From Cacajao melanocephalus (lineage: Eukaryota; Chordata; Mammalia; Primates; Pitheciidae), in contig CAUYLG010017798.1 of NCBI GenBank assembly GCA_963573385.1, positions 22,464 to 86,463 on the forward strand: a stretch of DNA of 64,000 bases, in the 5' to 3' direction. Positions 12,850 through 25,300 of this stretch are shown one piece after another. The number at the start of each line of letters is the position of its first letter. The stretch's first letter is position 1. A model generated the notes under the pieces. That model was not told the DNA's origin and ran no database searches. It saw nothing but the letters and a program-made list of their open reading frames with translations. The position numbers were made by a program, and so were the translations under genes.

Positions 12850-15160
12850 AAGAAAAGAGATAAGGATGATCGTGGTTGCAGATTAATTTTAAGTAACGAG
12901 GAAGAAAGTTGTAAGTTTATCAAGTTGGTCTCTGTTTTTTCAGTGCGGTAGAATGGAAAGTCATTGATTGAGAATGAGGGTAATGGCAAGGAGAAAAGGC
13001 ATGGCTATTCATTGTGGGAAATAGGAGAAATACAGATGGGTAGACTGATAACAGATTAAGTTCCATTCATATTTCTTTAAAAAATGAAAGTGGTGTGGTA
13101 GTAAATTACAGCTGATTTGAATTTCTCTGTGACATCTAAACACTTTCCAGTGGGTCTGTTCTGGGACTCATTCCCAATAAACTATATTTAGACAAGGCAT
13201 TTTATTAGCCAGTAGCTAGCTGGCATGGTCTTCAAGGTTGTTTCCTTTGCTGCTGCTGCCAGTGACACACCCACAATAGGTATGATTTCACATTTAGCAC
13301 TCTATTCCCCTTCACTGAGGCAAGGATCTTATAATTAAAGGCCAGACTGGATCATATTGGATGATAACACAGGGCAGGGATTTCATCATTTGCCAAAAAG
13401 TTCTGTCTGAAGTCCTAATTTTAAATCAATAGAAGCCAAGTGCCTCAATACAGCCCTTACTCAAAGACATGTGAACAAGACCAATTTATGAGTAATAACT
13501 CTCTCCTCACAATCTTGAACCAGGTCTTTCCCTTATCAGCATTCCCTCGTGATATGTCTGATGTTCACAGTCCATTTTTTTTTCCCCTCAAATATTGTGG
13601 CTGTTTCCACTTTATCTTTAAAGAATTCTAGAAACACACTTAGAAGCAATTCAATTAGCCTTGTGACAGAAGCAACACACTCCATTTGCCCACAGTTCTT
13701 GACTTTATTTTGGTACTGCCTTAACATCAAAGGAATGTGATAGTGTGAGGTACAATGCTCTTAATATACAGGATCGATCAAGGGTGCTTGACTCTTCCTG
13801 TTCATGTGAAAGCATACTGGGTTTTTGTGCCTCACTGACACCATCAAGAGCACTAAAGGCAAAAGCTAGAAAGGCTTTCTCTATCAATGTACCACTCTTC
13901 ACACTTCAGCATCATGCAAAGTGTTTGGTTCTTCCTTAGGGGAGCTCTCCCAACTCGAGAAGTCTGTGTCAACCCCTCAAAATCCAATGTAGACCCCAAA
14001 CCGAGACAGGTGGAAAATTGCTGTTACTGACCATGACTCTTAAGCTAATGAATAACAGTTTCTGTTGCTGGCTTCTCCTCGACTCCATCCATTTCCTCAG
14101 GATAATCAATCGGGAAAGGTTATTAAATCACACCAGGCTCATTGTTCCTATCATTAACATGTTTTAAATCAGACCAATGCCCATGCATATACCACAAGCA
14201 GAGAAAGCAATCTTGATTTTTTAAAAAAAAAAACCATGAACACTGAGGCAGCAAAAGAAAGAAAATTCATGTTCTTATATGCCTTGTTAGTCAAAAAGCA
14301 GAAACTTCTGGGCTGTGATGAAATGAATTATCATCTCAAATAATTTTCAGTACTCATTTGAAAGGTCTTGGTAGCCTTTAAGAAAGGTAGAATAATTTTT
14401 TGCAAATTTATTCCTAAATGTAAGCCCACTGCCAGGTTGCCCACTATCTTTAAAGAGTTACAATGTAAAGTTATTATAATCAGAATTCTACTTATTCAGT
14501 AAGATCGTCTTTCTTCTTCAGCTAAAGTGACCTAACACAATTCCAAAAATCAATGCTAGAGAGTCAAGCTGCTTAGGAACACTGAGGAATATAAACTATT
14601 CTTTCAAAAGCACCAAAAATGTACCATAAAGATAACTCGAAAAACGATGATTAGCAAGGACATAATTCACAAAACCATTTTCCCCAAAGAGAAATAGAAA
14701 TGTCTGCATTCAGAAGTAAAACATCTTGGTAAACTGTTATGCAGTACTGCAAGGGGATATGCTATGCACAAAAGCCTTTGGAATGAGTAGTGATTTCCTT
14801 GTATACTAACTAGCCAATATTTTGTATTTATTGTCATGTTTACAGTCATTATGAAGATTTGAATATATTATACCTTAATATAATACATTGCAAATTTATA
14901 TATTGCAAATTTGTTGTTGCCAACATTTATTTCACCCCAAACCCCTGCAGAACAGGACATTTTCCCATCAGTAGTAGAGGTATATCCCAAGACAAATTCT
15001 CAAGATGAGGCAACATTGCAGACTCTCCAGAGAGCATGTAGAGTTTTGAAAATTCCCCTAAGTGATTTCTGTAATCCTCCTCAAAACCTCCCCATTCCAG
15101 TTCAAGAATCACTGTTTCAATATTCTAGCTTAAATTCTTCAGTTAATATTTCATTTGGTA
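12850..15160. other. Intronic stretch, nothing recognised
   Basis: TRHR intron without a clear repeat or exon. Several 60-to-65-codon open frames on both strands (13440-13939) overlap one another and look like chance. A short A-run is at 14222-14232. A small internal repeat (attgcaaattt at 14886 and 14902) is present. Confidence 0.45.
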
Positions 15161-15162
15161 AT

Positions 15163-15265
15163 TGGGTACCAGGGCTCATGCCTGTAATCCCGGCTACTTG
15201 GAAAGCTGAGATGGGAGGATCACTTGAGCCCAGGAGTTCAAGAGAAGCCTAAGCAACTAGAGATA
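15163..15265 (+). mobile_element. Alu fragment, plus orientation
   Basis: Contains ccagggctcatgcctgtaat, gctacttggaaagctgagat and ggaggatcacttgagcccag, an Alu stretch of about 100 bp. The rest of the Alu and its poly(A) are missing. The 113-codon open frame running into it is not a gene. Confidence 0.75.
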
Positions 15266-15404
15266 CCCCATCTCTTGGATAAATATATTTAATGCAACAG
15301 ATTAAATATATTTGCCTGATTATCCTTCTAACATCATAATCCAGAAAATAATCTGTCCCATTTGCATATGTGTCCATCATTAATTAACTTTTGTAATAGG
15401 TAAT

Positions 15405-15612
15405 ATTATTGAGCTATCAGTATGTGCCAGGCATGGTGGTGCTAAGGGATTTTCACACATCATCTCATTTGTACCTATGGCATAAGTATAATTTATCCTG
15501 TAATTTTTAAAGATAAGGGGTATAAGATTTAGTGATATTCAGCTCATGGTCACCCATTCAAAAAATGAAGAGCAAAAAGTCTAATCCTAGAATCTAATCC
15601 AAAGTCTCTGAT
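15405..15612 (-). mobile_element. MIR SINE, minus orientation
   Basis: attgagctatcagtatgtgc then caggcatggtggtgctaagg, a catctcatttgtacctatgg part, and tcatggtcacccattc match the reversed MIR order: tail, core, head. It is diverged but ordered. Confidence 0.65.
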
Positions 15613-15737
15613 GGCAACACTTTTCTCTGATTCCTCACACACTTGCCCACGGTACGAGCATCTCAGAAATGAGGTGCAGAGATAAAGGCTGTATCCAGCC
15701 AGAAAAAAGTGAACATCATCATATATGTGTGACAATT

Positions 15738-16040
15738 AAATTCATTCATTCATTCATTCCACAAAAATATGTTGAATACTTACGCACTTCTGAATCCCAG
15801 GCACTCTTTTAGGCCTTGGGAACACAGCAATGAACAAATATGACAAACATCCCTGTTGCATGGAGCTTTCTTTTTAAGGGGGAACAGGGAATAAAAAACA
15901 AATGCCCATATTATATCACATTGCGACCTGTCAGACTGTGGAGAAAAATCAAGTGAATGAGAGAAATAATGAAATGCTGAAATGAGAGGTGTCTAATTTT
16001 AAATAGAGCAGTCAGTGATATTTAAAAAATGGCCCATTTT
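15738..16040 (+). repeat. Ancient interspersed repeat, family not assigned
   Basis: Begins with a (attc)n run (ttcattcattcattcattcc), continues with aggccttgggaacacagcaa, tgaacaaatatgacaaacat, ccctgttgcatggagctttc, and ends near aaatagagcagtcagtgata. The same order of phrases occurs in copies at 10.9, 18.7, 38.5, 61.1 and 61.7 kb. The family is recognisable by eye but I cannot name it reliably. Confidence 0.55.
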
Positions 16041-16424
16041 CAGAGTATGTTGTTGTATTGACTCTATATTCAGGCACTAGTGAATGTCATTTATACATCA
16101 ATACCTGAAACTTATACACCAAAGCCTGAGTTTTTTCCATTGATGCTATGTTAAGACACCAGACTAGCCTACATAAGTCATTTGGTTTCTGTGTACAGGA
16201 AATATAGCATTAGTGATACTATTTAATTATATTATTCTAAAAGAAAATGCATTCTACATTCTAATTCAAAACTGCAACATTCCAGTGGTTGAATAAGGAC
16301 CTTTCTATAGGTCAGTAATTAAGAGAAGTTTGTGATAGGTGTTCCTTTATCCAAATAGGTCTTAGCTCTCTCCAACTCTATGCAGTCTTTTTCACCTGGG
16401 GAATAAGAAACAGTTACCTTTATA

Positions 16425-16625
16425 GGGACAGATTGGACAAGAGATTCTTCTGCCTGGTTCAAATCTCACTTTACCATTTGTAAGTGGTGTATGAGCTTCT
16501 TCATTTGTAAAATAAAGATGATAGTATCTTCTTTGCAGTGTTATTGTGGAGATTAAATGAGCTAATGTGTGTGAAATACTTAGAACCTGGTGCGTAGTAA
16601 ATAATGGGTGTTTTCTATTATTAGT
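16425..16625 (+). mobile_element. MIR SINE, plus orientation
   Basis: ctgcctggttcaaatctcac, a gagcttcttcatttgtaaaa part, gagattaaatgagctaatg, and acttagaacctggtgcgtag then aaataatgggtg. This is the full MIR order from head to tail. Confidence 0.82.
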
Positions 16626-16659
16626 TTCAAAAATAGCTTTCACTTTTCTCAAATTTGCT

Positions 16660-16835
16660 ATGTTCCCAGCACTGGCAATAAGCACTTATCACATTTATCC
16701 ACAAAGCAACTCTGCGAGACACATGAAAATTTATGTCACCATTTTACTGAAAGAAAAACTGAAATTCGCAAACAGTAATGGGCCCAAGGCCTACCAACTG
16801 GTGAGTGCTGGAGCCAGTATAGCCAGAGGGACTGC
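16660..16835 (-). mobile_element. MIR SINE, minus orientation
   Basis: agcacttatcacatttatcc, caaagcaactctgcgagaca, ccattttactgaaagaaaaa and gggcccaaggcctaccaact are reversed MIR landmarks. It lies directly after a plus-strand MIR, making an inverted MIR pair. Confidence 0.75.
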
Positions 16836-17298
16836 CATAAAAAAGCAGAGTCTTTTATATTGGTAAATTAAGACAGTCTGATACAAAATCCAAGGGACTG
16901 GCTTGCTTTGGGTCTGGAGGACCAACTACCATCAGTTTGTACGTGCATCTTCTCCAAGAGGTTCCTGCATGGGTTTCTTCACTACTTTTTGATTTAACCA
17001 TGCACAGCAGTACGTATCTTCTGGAAAAGAGCTCTCAAGATTGTTAAAAGTATAATGCTACCATGATTGTTTTAGGTGTTAGTAGAGAATGCAAATTATG
17101 ATTCTGTTATAAAAGAAATAAAATTCTAAATTAAAACTTTGGTTCACAAGCTAAGAGCCAGCATAACATGGTTTATATTACTCATGGGCTATGTTGATAA
17201 TAGATGAAGAATTTGAAAAACAATTATTCATAAATATGAACATTAGTTTGAAACAGATTATATGCATTTGTCTGTTGTATTAAAAGTGTTCAACTACT

Positions 17299-17525
17299 CC
17301 ACTTGCTGACAAACTGAGATCATGGGGCAAAAGCAGTTCTACTGCTTGTTTTCCTAATTAAATTTTTAGTAGATCTTAAAAAGCCATGCCTGTTCCTTTA
17401 TTTATTGACCATGTCTGCTTTCTCACTACATTGGAAGAGTTGAATAGTGTGACAGAGATCATATGGCCCACAAGGCTAAAATATTTACTATCTAGCCCTT
17501 TCCAGTAAAAGCTTGCTGACTCCTG
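17299..17525 (+). mobile_element. hAT-Charlie type DNA transposon (MER20-like)
   Basis: Starts cttgctgacaaact and ends aaaagcttgctgactcctg, matching the inverted termini of a short non-autonomous hAT element. Internal text includes aaaagccatgcctgttcctt, gagatcatatggcccacaag and aatatttactatctagccct, characteristic of this family. I am sure of the type but less sure of the MER number. Confidence 0.75.
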
Positions 17526-18132
17526 AACCATTCCTACTTAAGAATTTATTTGTGAAAATAATTATACACTTAGTACATGTACTGGTGTATGATAATTGCT
17601 CAATAAGTAAATACACGTTAAATAAATATGTTTGCATTCCACAAAATTGCCAAATGCAGGAAAGGTGAAGTTTATCTCAGGCAGCCTAAACTAGCAGCTA
17701 GTGCATCTACTGCTTTCGTTTTAACTCTGTATCTCCTAAAGAAAATGCTTTCTGTATTATGTTGGAACCTGCTTATTTCAATAGACCCTAAAGATACCAA
17801 TTTATAATCTATAGATGCAGAGTGGCATCATGAGAAATAGCCTTCTACAACTTCATGAGTGAAGGAGGAGCCACAAAAGATTGAATGTGACAGCTGACAG
17901 ATAGGACAGAGCAAGAAAACCTGTCAGAGTGAGCTTTGTATCTTTTGGAGGCAAATCCCATTTTAGATTGATACATATTAACATAGTGTCAATCAATATT
18001 CAGTAATAGGAAGTGAACTTAGCATAAATCATATTGAGTTAGCATTCCTTTAGCTCTTTATTTTTCCTAAGTTCTTCATAACAATATAGGCAATAATTCT
18101 TTATTTCTACAGAATAACTGACCTTTTCCTGA

Positions 18133-18527
<395 letters not shown>

Positions 18528-18723
18528 TGCTAGTATTTTTTATGTCAAACCTGTTTTAGAAGTTAGAGACAAAAATATGCAATACATATCCTGCCTCTTA
18601 ACCAGGAAAGAAACCAGACACAATATAATACGGACATTTGTGATTAGGAATGGAAATGTAAAATGGCAACATAGAACTCCACAGAGGCAGAAGGACTTAG
18701 ACTAGCATTCATGAACTGGTTTT

Positions 18724-18905
18724 TTTCATTCATTTATTCATTCATTTTCTGAATGTTTATTGCACCTACTAAGTGCCAGAGCCTCATGTTGCCCCTTGCA
18801 GGTAGAGGAGTGGCAACCCTCAAGGAGGCATCATTCTGGGGAAGAATGAGAGACAATGCATAAGTAAGCCAATGAAGGAACAGGATCCTTTCAGATTGAG
18901 ACTAT
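18724..18905 (+). repeat. Ancient interspersed repeat, family not assigned
   Basis: Opens with ttcattcatttattcattca, then tgcacctactaagtgccaga and an aatgcataagtaagccaatg part. It parallels the copy at 15738. Same unassigned family, plus orientation. Confidence 0.45.
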
Positions 18906-18999
18906 TAGCACAAACAAATAAACAGGGAGATATGAAGGAAAGTAACTTGAAGGAGGATTAATATCTACCTCTCTCCGGAATTATTAACACCTAGGAATC

Positions 19000-19145
19000 T
19001 GTTTCTCTTCATTTATATAATATAAAGAATAGAATGCCTGCCTCATAAATACTATAAAAATTAAACAATTCAATAAAGTCTCTGGTTCTATGTTTAAAAT
19101 ATAAAGTGTTCAGTAAGATATTATTATTATTATATTATTGTGAAA
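19000..19145 (+). mobile_element. MIR SINE, partial
   Basis: ctgtttctcttcatttatat, aatgcctgcctcataaatac, tataaaaattaaacaattc, then a poor tail and an ATT repeat (19121-19138). It corresponds to the 3' half of MIR in plus orientation. Confidence 0.6.
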
Positions 19146-19244
19146 GTCTTCATCTGTCATTTGGCTAAATCCTACACACTTCCCCAGTGATGGTAAATCG
19201 CACCCCCTTAAATTACAGAAAATTAGTTGTCTTTTATTGAGAAC

Positions 19245-19437
19245 CACACCCTACTCTGGTGCATTACCTAAACTACCTCATTTATTCTTCATACCTCTTT
19301 GTACTTCACAGACACATATTCTGAGGCTTACAAGGGTGAAATGTCTTGTCCAATGCCACACAGATAGCAAGTGGCAGAACTAAATTTAAAGTCCAACTAG
19401 GTCTTCCATAGTGTGTTCCCTTCATCACTATGCTAAT
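19245..19437 (-). mobile_element. MIR SINE, minus orientation
   Basis: ctcatttattcttcatacct, tctgaggcttacaagggtga, ccaatgccacacagatagca and agtggcagaactaaatttaa, then cttcatcactatgctaatac at the reversed MIR head. Ordered as a reversed MIR. Confidence 0.78.
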
Positions 19438-19449
19438 ACTACAAAATCA

Positions 19450-21290
19450 ACCCTGACTGTATCATCCAAAAGAGACAGTGATGCAATAATAATCTGTGTT
19501 GAATGCTTAGAACTCATAGCCAAGGCCAGCATGGTTTGTAGGCTCAAATTATTTTCTAGTCAAGCAGTGAAGAAGCAGGTAAGTACAAAGAAACTCCATT
19601 CAGTCTGTTAGGTTAACATAGAGTGATAAAGCTGGCACCTCTTACCAAGGATGCAGATTTCAAGACAAGATAAAGAGTATAACAGCCTCTTATATTAGAA
19701 AGGTATAGTACATGTTATAATGTGTTTTCATGTTCTCCTTGTAATGAATCCTCATGCATATATTTTCACACATTAAATGCAGATATCAAGGCTAAAAAAA
19801 TCTTTTAGTGGCAATGGTTTGTAAAACTGAGATTTAAAACCAAGGCTTCTGATTTTGAGTATCATATTTAGTTCATCAGAAAGCTAAAATTAGTGGAAAA
19901 GGTTGAATGTATGGTTTGCTGAAGGAAAGAAAATGTGCCTACCTTTTGGCTGTGAGTTCTTTTAGGATAGCTAGAAAATTAGCTCTGTAATTCCAGGCCT
20001 GAGCATAGTATCGGCTGTCTCCCTTGGGAGAGACACAGGTGGAGAAGGAGTCTGATGCCTCCCAGGTGCTCCTAGCTCTATGATGAGGGACTTGGTCCAA
20101 GATTTTTCGAAGCAAGACAACTAAGTGCCCTCTTAAAAATCTGGCAGCTCTGAGAATTTTACTTCTATTTAAGGATCACCATCATCTCTCTCCTTCTCCA
20201 TCATTTGAATTCTACATTTTAAAATATCCTCTTTGATTTCCCATCCCCTACTGTGTAAGCAGCTGAGGAATCACTTATCTGTGTCTCTGTTTACAATGTC
20301 ACCCTTACCAGGCTGTATAGCCCAGAGAAGCACAAGGGAGAGAAGATGCTGTGAAATATCTCCCTTGGGAAAGATCAGTGTCTTCAGAGAAGTGTTGCAG
20401 CTAGCAGCTCGGAGCTAGCCAAGGTCCCCAATTAGAATTCCTAAAAACTAGTTCCAAACAAAAAAATAACCAGGAAAAGTAAACATACCCTAGGGAGCAA
20501 AGTTAAGAAAATTAAAGCAAGCTATATTAGGGCAGACTTTTCCACAGGCTTAGCTATTTACCAGCAATTTACCTAGAAGAGAGAATATTTAGAAGAGGAT
20601 AAATAGCAAACTCAGCCCATGGCAGATCAACTGTAGCATTTTTCTAGCATGGCTCACAAAAGAATTCAAAATGACATTTTGTTTTCTAAATTTAGATGTT
20701 ATTATAATTTGAATCCAAATTCTGCCAGTTGAGTTTTTCTTTCTCAGCATGTTTCTAAATATTCACCTCCTGCGATCAAGAAAATATCCAGGCAACAGGA
20801 GAAAGACCAACCTCTCATCATTCATGATTACCAGACTCCATAATCAATACTGAAACCTCAGCACTACAACAGTTGCTAGTATTATAGAAAGTTTTGCATC
20901 TAATCCTCAAATCTAGATTCAAATCTTACCTAGCACACAGCTGTTTTCCATTCTTAGAAGAACCCTGAAATAAGAAACATTTAAAAATATGTTCCATAAG
21001 AACTTAGTATCACAGTGTGAACAGGAATATCTTTGTTAGGTGTGACAGGCATAATAAACCCTTGTGTAGAAACAAGAGTTAGTTTTTCATTCTCCCTGCT
21101 CCCCTCCCACATATGACCTCCATCAGTTCCAAACTTAAGCCGAAGTTTTGCTTTTAGGTTTTTCAAATTTCAGGAAAAATATTCTTTCCCAAAATTCAAG
21201 TCATTATAGTAAAGAGAAAAAGATGATGTTGGAGTCCAGTGTATCACTTTGATATACCAATACAGCAAAAGTGCAGCTTTTGATCACCAG
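19450..21290. other. Intronic stretch, nothing firm
   Basis: TRHR intron. The region around 19710-19870 weakly resembles a reversed MIR. Open frames at 19411-19611, 20233-20418 and 20981-21166 are short and resemble no family. Confidence 0.4.
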
Positions 21291-21299
21291 CATATACAT

Positions 21300-21412
21300 T
21301 TTCTGACATCTGTAAAATGTAGATAAAAAGTAGGGCTGTTATGAAGAATATATCAAGTGCTTTGCCTGGCGCATGCTACGTATTTCATATATTTTAATTA
21401 TCTTTCTTCCTT
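21300..21412 (+). mobile_element. MIR SINE, 3' half
   Basis: ctgacatctgtaaaatgtag, agtagggctgttatgaagaa, tatcaagtgctttgcctggc then gcatgctacgtatttcat follow the MIR 3' half in plus orientation. Confidence 0.65.
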
Positions 21413-22100
21413 TGATCTACTAATTCCTATTACTTAGATTAGAATACCTTCAATTTTCATCTCGTTTTTTCCATTCTAGATTAAAATATGTTCTGAAAAC
21501 ACTGCATAGTTCCCATCTCACATAGACTGTCATTGATTCTCAGAAAGCAAGGCTCACCATCACTTGGAGCCTCTCTTACACTGAGAAATGTTAGTGCAAC
21601 TTAGCACTGAGCCCCATTTCCACTAACCAGGACAGCTCAAAATCCCATCACTTTCCCACTCTTCATGTATGTGTGCCTCTAACTTTCTCTTGAAAGAAAG
21701 TACAAGGCTTTGAGGGTTCATCTCACATCAGAGTGAAAAACAGAGCTCTGTTGATTTTCCATAAGAAGTACCTTCACATTTGCATTTGATGATGCTAAGT
21801 TACTTTCCTAGAGAACTGAAGGTGTCACAGAGGAAGGGTCATGTCATATTCTACATAGCTTTAAGCCATCCTATAACTCCTATTGTCATCTGTGCTCTGA
21901 TATCCTCCTGATAACAGTGTCAACTCATGCCCCTGCTGGTGCATGCAGCCCCCCTGAGATACAAAGTATAGTTTACTGTCCCCTCAAATGTCTTGCTCAA
22001 AAAAGAAGTCTTCCTATCTTTCTCGGAACACTCTAGAATTGTGAAGAAACACTTCGTTTCCCCATTTCACTGATGTGCCACACTTATAAACTTATACTTT

Positions 22101-22294
22101 AAAAATCCTGGCTGGGCACAGTGACTCTCACCTGTAATCCGAGCACTTTGGGAGACCAAGATGGGAGGATTGCTTGAGCCTAGTAGTTCAAGTTTATGGT
22201 GGGCTATGATTACATCACTGTACTCCAGCCTGGGTGACAGTGATAACTTGTCTGTGGAAAAAAAAAAAAAACAAAAACAAAAATAAAAATCCTG
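22101..22294 (+). mobile_element. Alu monomer-like element with perfect target-site duplication
   Basis: A short Alu-related body (about 150 nt: ggctgggcacagtgactctc to gtactccagcctgggtgaca) followed by an A-rich tail. It lacks the second arm, so it is either a fossil Alu monomer (FRAM/FLAM type) or an internally deleted Alu. The flanks aaaaatcctg (22101-22110 and 22285-22294) are an exact 10-bp duplication. Confidence 0.85.
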
Positions 22295-22768
22295 TGTCAC
22301 TGTTTTCTTTTCCTTCAGTCCTTCTTCTCTTTCCTTATCAGATAAGGAAAAGTTTATAAACAAAAGTTTCTCTATTGTGAATCCCTGCTAATATTTTCTT
22401 GAGCATTTTTAATCAGAAGAGAGCCCAGAAAACAATCCATAATGCTTGCCGGAAAGGCTATTCTGAATGAAACATTTAGGTACAGTACTTAGCAAGTGAA
22501 GTCAAGAACGTATGCATTAGCACCCCTGGGTGGCTTCTTGGCAAGAAATCCATAAGCAATACACAACACAGAATATATCAGTCCATGGTCTCTCCACCAT
22601 GAATCACCACTCAGTTGTCATTCACTTTCATTATACATTAACTGACAAGTTGATGTCAAGCCCTTGTTTTGGCCCCCTCTTTCAACTTTTAAGCCCCATC
22701 CATGATCTCACTCCATGATATGAAGCACCCCACATTGATTATAACTGTCTCTTGAAAGATGAATGTCA

Positions 22769-22935
22769 GCCAGGCGCAGTGGCTCACGCCTGTAATCCCA
22801 GCACTTTCTGGAGGCCAAGGGAGGGTGGGTCACTTGAGGTCAGGAGTTCAAAACCAGCCTGGCCAACATGGTGAAAACCTGCCTCTACTAAAATACAAAA
22901 ATTAGCCAGGCATGGTGGTGTCCCAGTTATAGGAC
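22769..22935 (+). mobile_element. Alu SINE, 3'-truncated
   Basis: Intact 5' end (ccaggcgcagtggctcacgc) through the left arm to aattagccaggcatggtggt. It then jumps to tcccagttat and stops with no right arm and no poly(A). Loss of the 3' part is unusual for target-primed insertion and implies a later deletion. Confidence 0.88.
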
Positions 22936-24290
22936 ACTTTGTTAATATGCAGAAATACTGGAGAACGTGGACAGAGTCCAAGCACAGAACATATTGTCAC
23001 CCTCTAAAGAATGGCATTAGAATAATAAAGACTAAATGTTTTGTATTCATTGACAAGAAAATATTTCCAGAAAGAAGTACATTTCTGAAAATGAGAATAT
23101 TCCAGCTGGAAGAAATACAGGAACTAGAGTATTTTTGCTAATTTAACAAATTCTAAACTGATGCATAACTCCATAATATTTTAACATTTGTGAAAAATAA
23201 GTATTTACTCAATAATAATTTAGCTGTGCACTGAGTACTTATGTGCCAGGCATATGTACAAAAGACTTCTCCCAACCTTTCATACAGTAGAGATGAAATG
23301 AAGGTTTGTTGTTGATTTACTTTGTGAATGAAGCCAAAAAGGGGTTTTCGCATTATGCAAGGTGAGATCCAAAATTGATAAAGAGTCTATTCACAAATTA
23401 AAGTTATCTGTTTGTAATACCCTTGAAGATCATTCATTATAAAAGAGATGAATAGTCTTCAAATATAAGTTTAATGATAAGGTTTTCACCGTCTGATGTA
23501 TGGCTTTGGTTTTTAGTACTAACAGAGCTTTTTCACAACTTAAGATTGCCCTGGAATTTAGATTAGGTTCAGACAAAACTCATATTACCTGCCCAGTGTC
23601 TTCAGAGGCAGAAAAGGACTGTGAAACCACCAGGCTGCATGCAAATTTCAACTCTTCCTTCTATACCTACTACATATTGTCATTCAATAACACACAGAAG
23701 AACAAAGCCATATCCTTTATCTCCAAAGTAAGAGGATCCAGATACTAGCAAGATACATGAGCATGCACAGAATTTTTTCTGAATCATATATAGAATCAAA
23801 ATACAGAATTTTTTCTGAATCAGTACAAAAATTTTGACTAAAACTCCTAGGGAATTGAGATATGACTCAAATCCTTATGACTTCCTGGGTAAACTAATAA
23901 GTTAATATCTGATAATTAATCAAAATGTCCCCAGATACTATGTAACCAGAACCTAACAAATGACATGCTGTTAACTGGGCTGTGGCCCAAGAAATAAAAG
24001 TTTTCATTTTAAAAATGTGATTACTTTTGCATTTTCAATTTTCTTTTTTTCTCTCCTCAGGAAATAGATTAGTATGAAGGAGTTCTATCTGCCTTGTTAC
24101 AAAAACTTTAGTCTTCCTAATCAGTGCTTTCTGAATGTAGCACTCCAATTTGGGGCAGAAACCCCACAATTCCATAGTTACCAGTGATTTCTGGCAACAA
24201 TATTATGCCTTCCAAATAGTTCATAAGCAATATTTACAGTGATTAAAATTCTTCAACTTACTATATATGTTGACCTTTTTGTGATTATCT
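22936..24290. other. Intronic stretch with a short direct repeat
   Basis: TRHR intron. A 20-nt direct repeat (acagaattttttctgaatca at 23767-23786 and 23803-23822) lies within it. An 82-codon frame at 23500-23748 has no recognisable family and no clear exon boundaries. Confidence 0.45.
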
Positions 24291-24294
24291 GGAA

Positions 24295-24485
24295 AGAAAA
24301 CAAGAGCTAGACTCAGAAAACCTTGGTTCAGTAGCTAGCTTTGCTTCTTATATGTATAAGCTGTATGGCTTTATTTCTCTGCTTCTCTGAGCTGTTTTTA
24401 ATTCCTCATCAATAAAATGGTAATGATAACACTTGTTCCACAAATCTCAGAAAAATATAAGCACAAAATGGTTCAATTGCAATAA
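24295..24485 (+). mobile_element. MIR SINE
   Basis: aaccttggttcagtagctag, gcttcttatatgtataagct, ttaattcctcatcaataaaa then tggtaatgataacacttgt follow MIR order, plus orientation, diverged. Confidence 0.68.
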
Positions 24486-24989
24486 AAGAACTTTGTTAAC
24501 TTTAAAGAATTCAACAATTAACTGCTATCAGAACTCCACTCAGGATTTGGAGCATTGATGAGAAAGGTCACATTTTTTCATGCATTATGTTGATCTGTTA
24601 AATGTGTGACTAAGAAATAAAGAAGAGGCAGAAATTTAAAATATAAATTTGTGGATATGCTTGAGATGAGGACAACCCCACACTGCGCACTGGATTATTC
24701 ACTATTCTAGAACAGTTTCCCTAATTGTCCTCTTCCAGTAAAATTCTCTAAAGATATGTTTACTGTTGCTATCTTCAAATCTTCTCCCATTCTGGCAAGC
24801 CTGTTTGGAGCGGGTTCAAGAGAGAATGGTCGATATGTTGAGAATGGCATGTCACTCCTGTGGCCTTCCTCTCAAAAATTCATAACCCCAGTCTCACCAT
24901 AAGAAAAACATCAGCCAACCTCAAATTAAAGTGCATTCTATACAATACCTCATGTATTCCTCAAAATTATCAAGATCATCAAAACAAGG

Positions 24990-25300
24990 AAAGTTAGAGA
25001 AACTGTTCCAGCCCAGAGGAACCTAAGGTGCTGTGACAACTAAAGATAATATGGTATTCTGGATGGGAGCCTGGAACAGGAAAGAAACTTTGGGTAAAAG
25101 GTAAGGAAATCTGAATCAAGCATGGAGCTAACTAACTCCATATAAAAATTATTGACATAGATTCATTAATTGTGACTAATCTGCCATAATGATGCAAAAG
25201 GTGAATAATGGAAGGACTTTGGTGTGGGGTATATAGCAACTCTCTGCATTGTGTTTACAATTCTTCTATAAATCTAATAATTTTCTAAAAACAAAAAGTC
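24990..25300 (+). mobile_element. Old L1 (L1M type) 3' end
   Basis: ggactttggtgtggggtata, tctctgcattgtgtttacaa and ataaatctaataattttcta lead into an A-rich end. This is the usual 3' terminus of L1M-type elements in plus orientation (compare 'ctgtaaatctaaaattattc'). The upstream limit is uncertain. Confidence 0.6.

Noticed and set aside
16567..16866. 99-codon frame in the TRHR intron
   Set aside because: Overlaps two MIR elements and has no family likeness.
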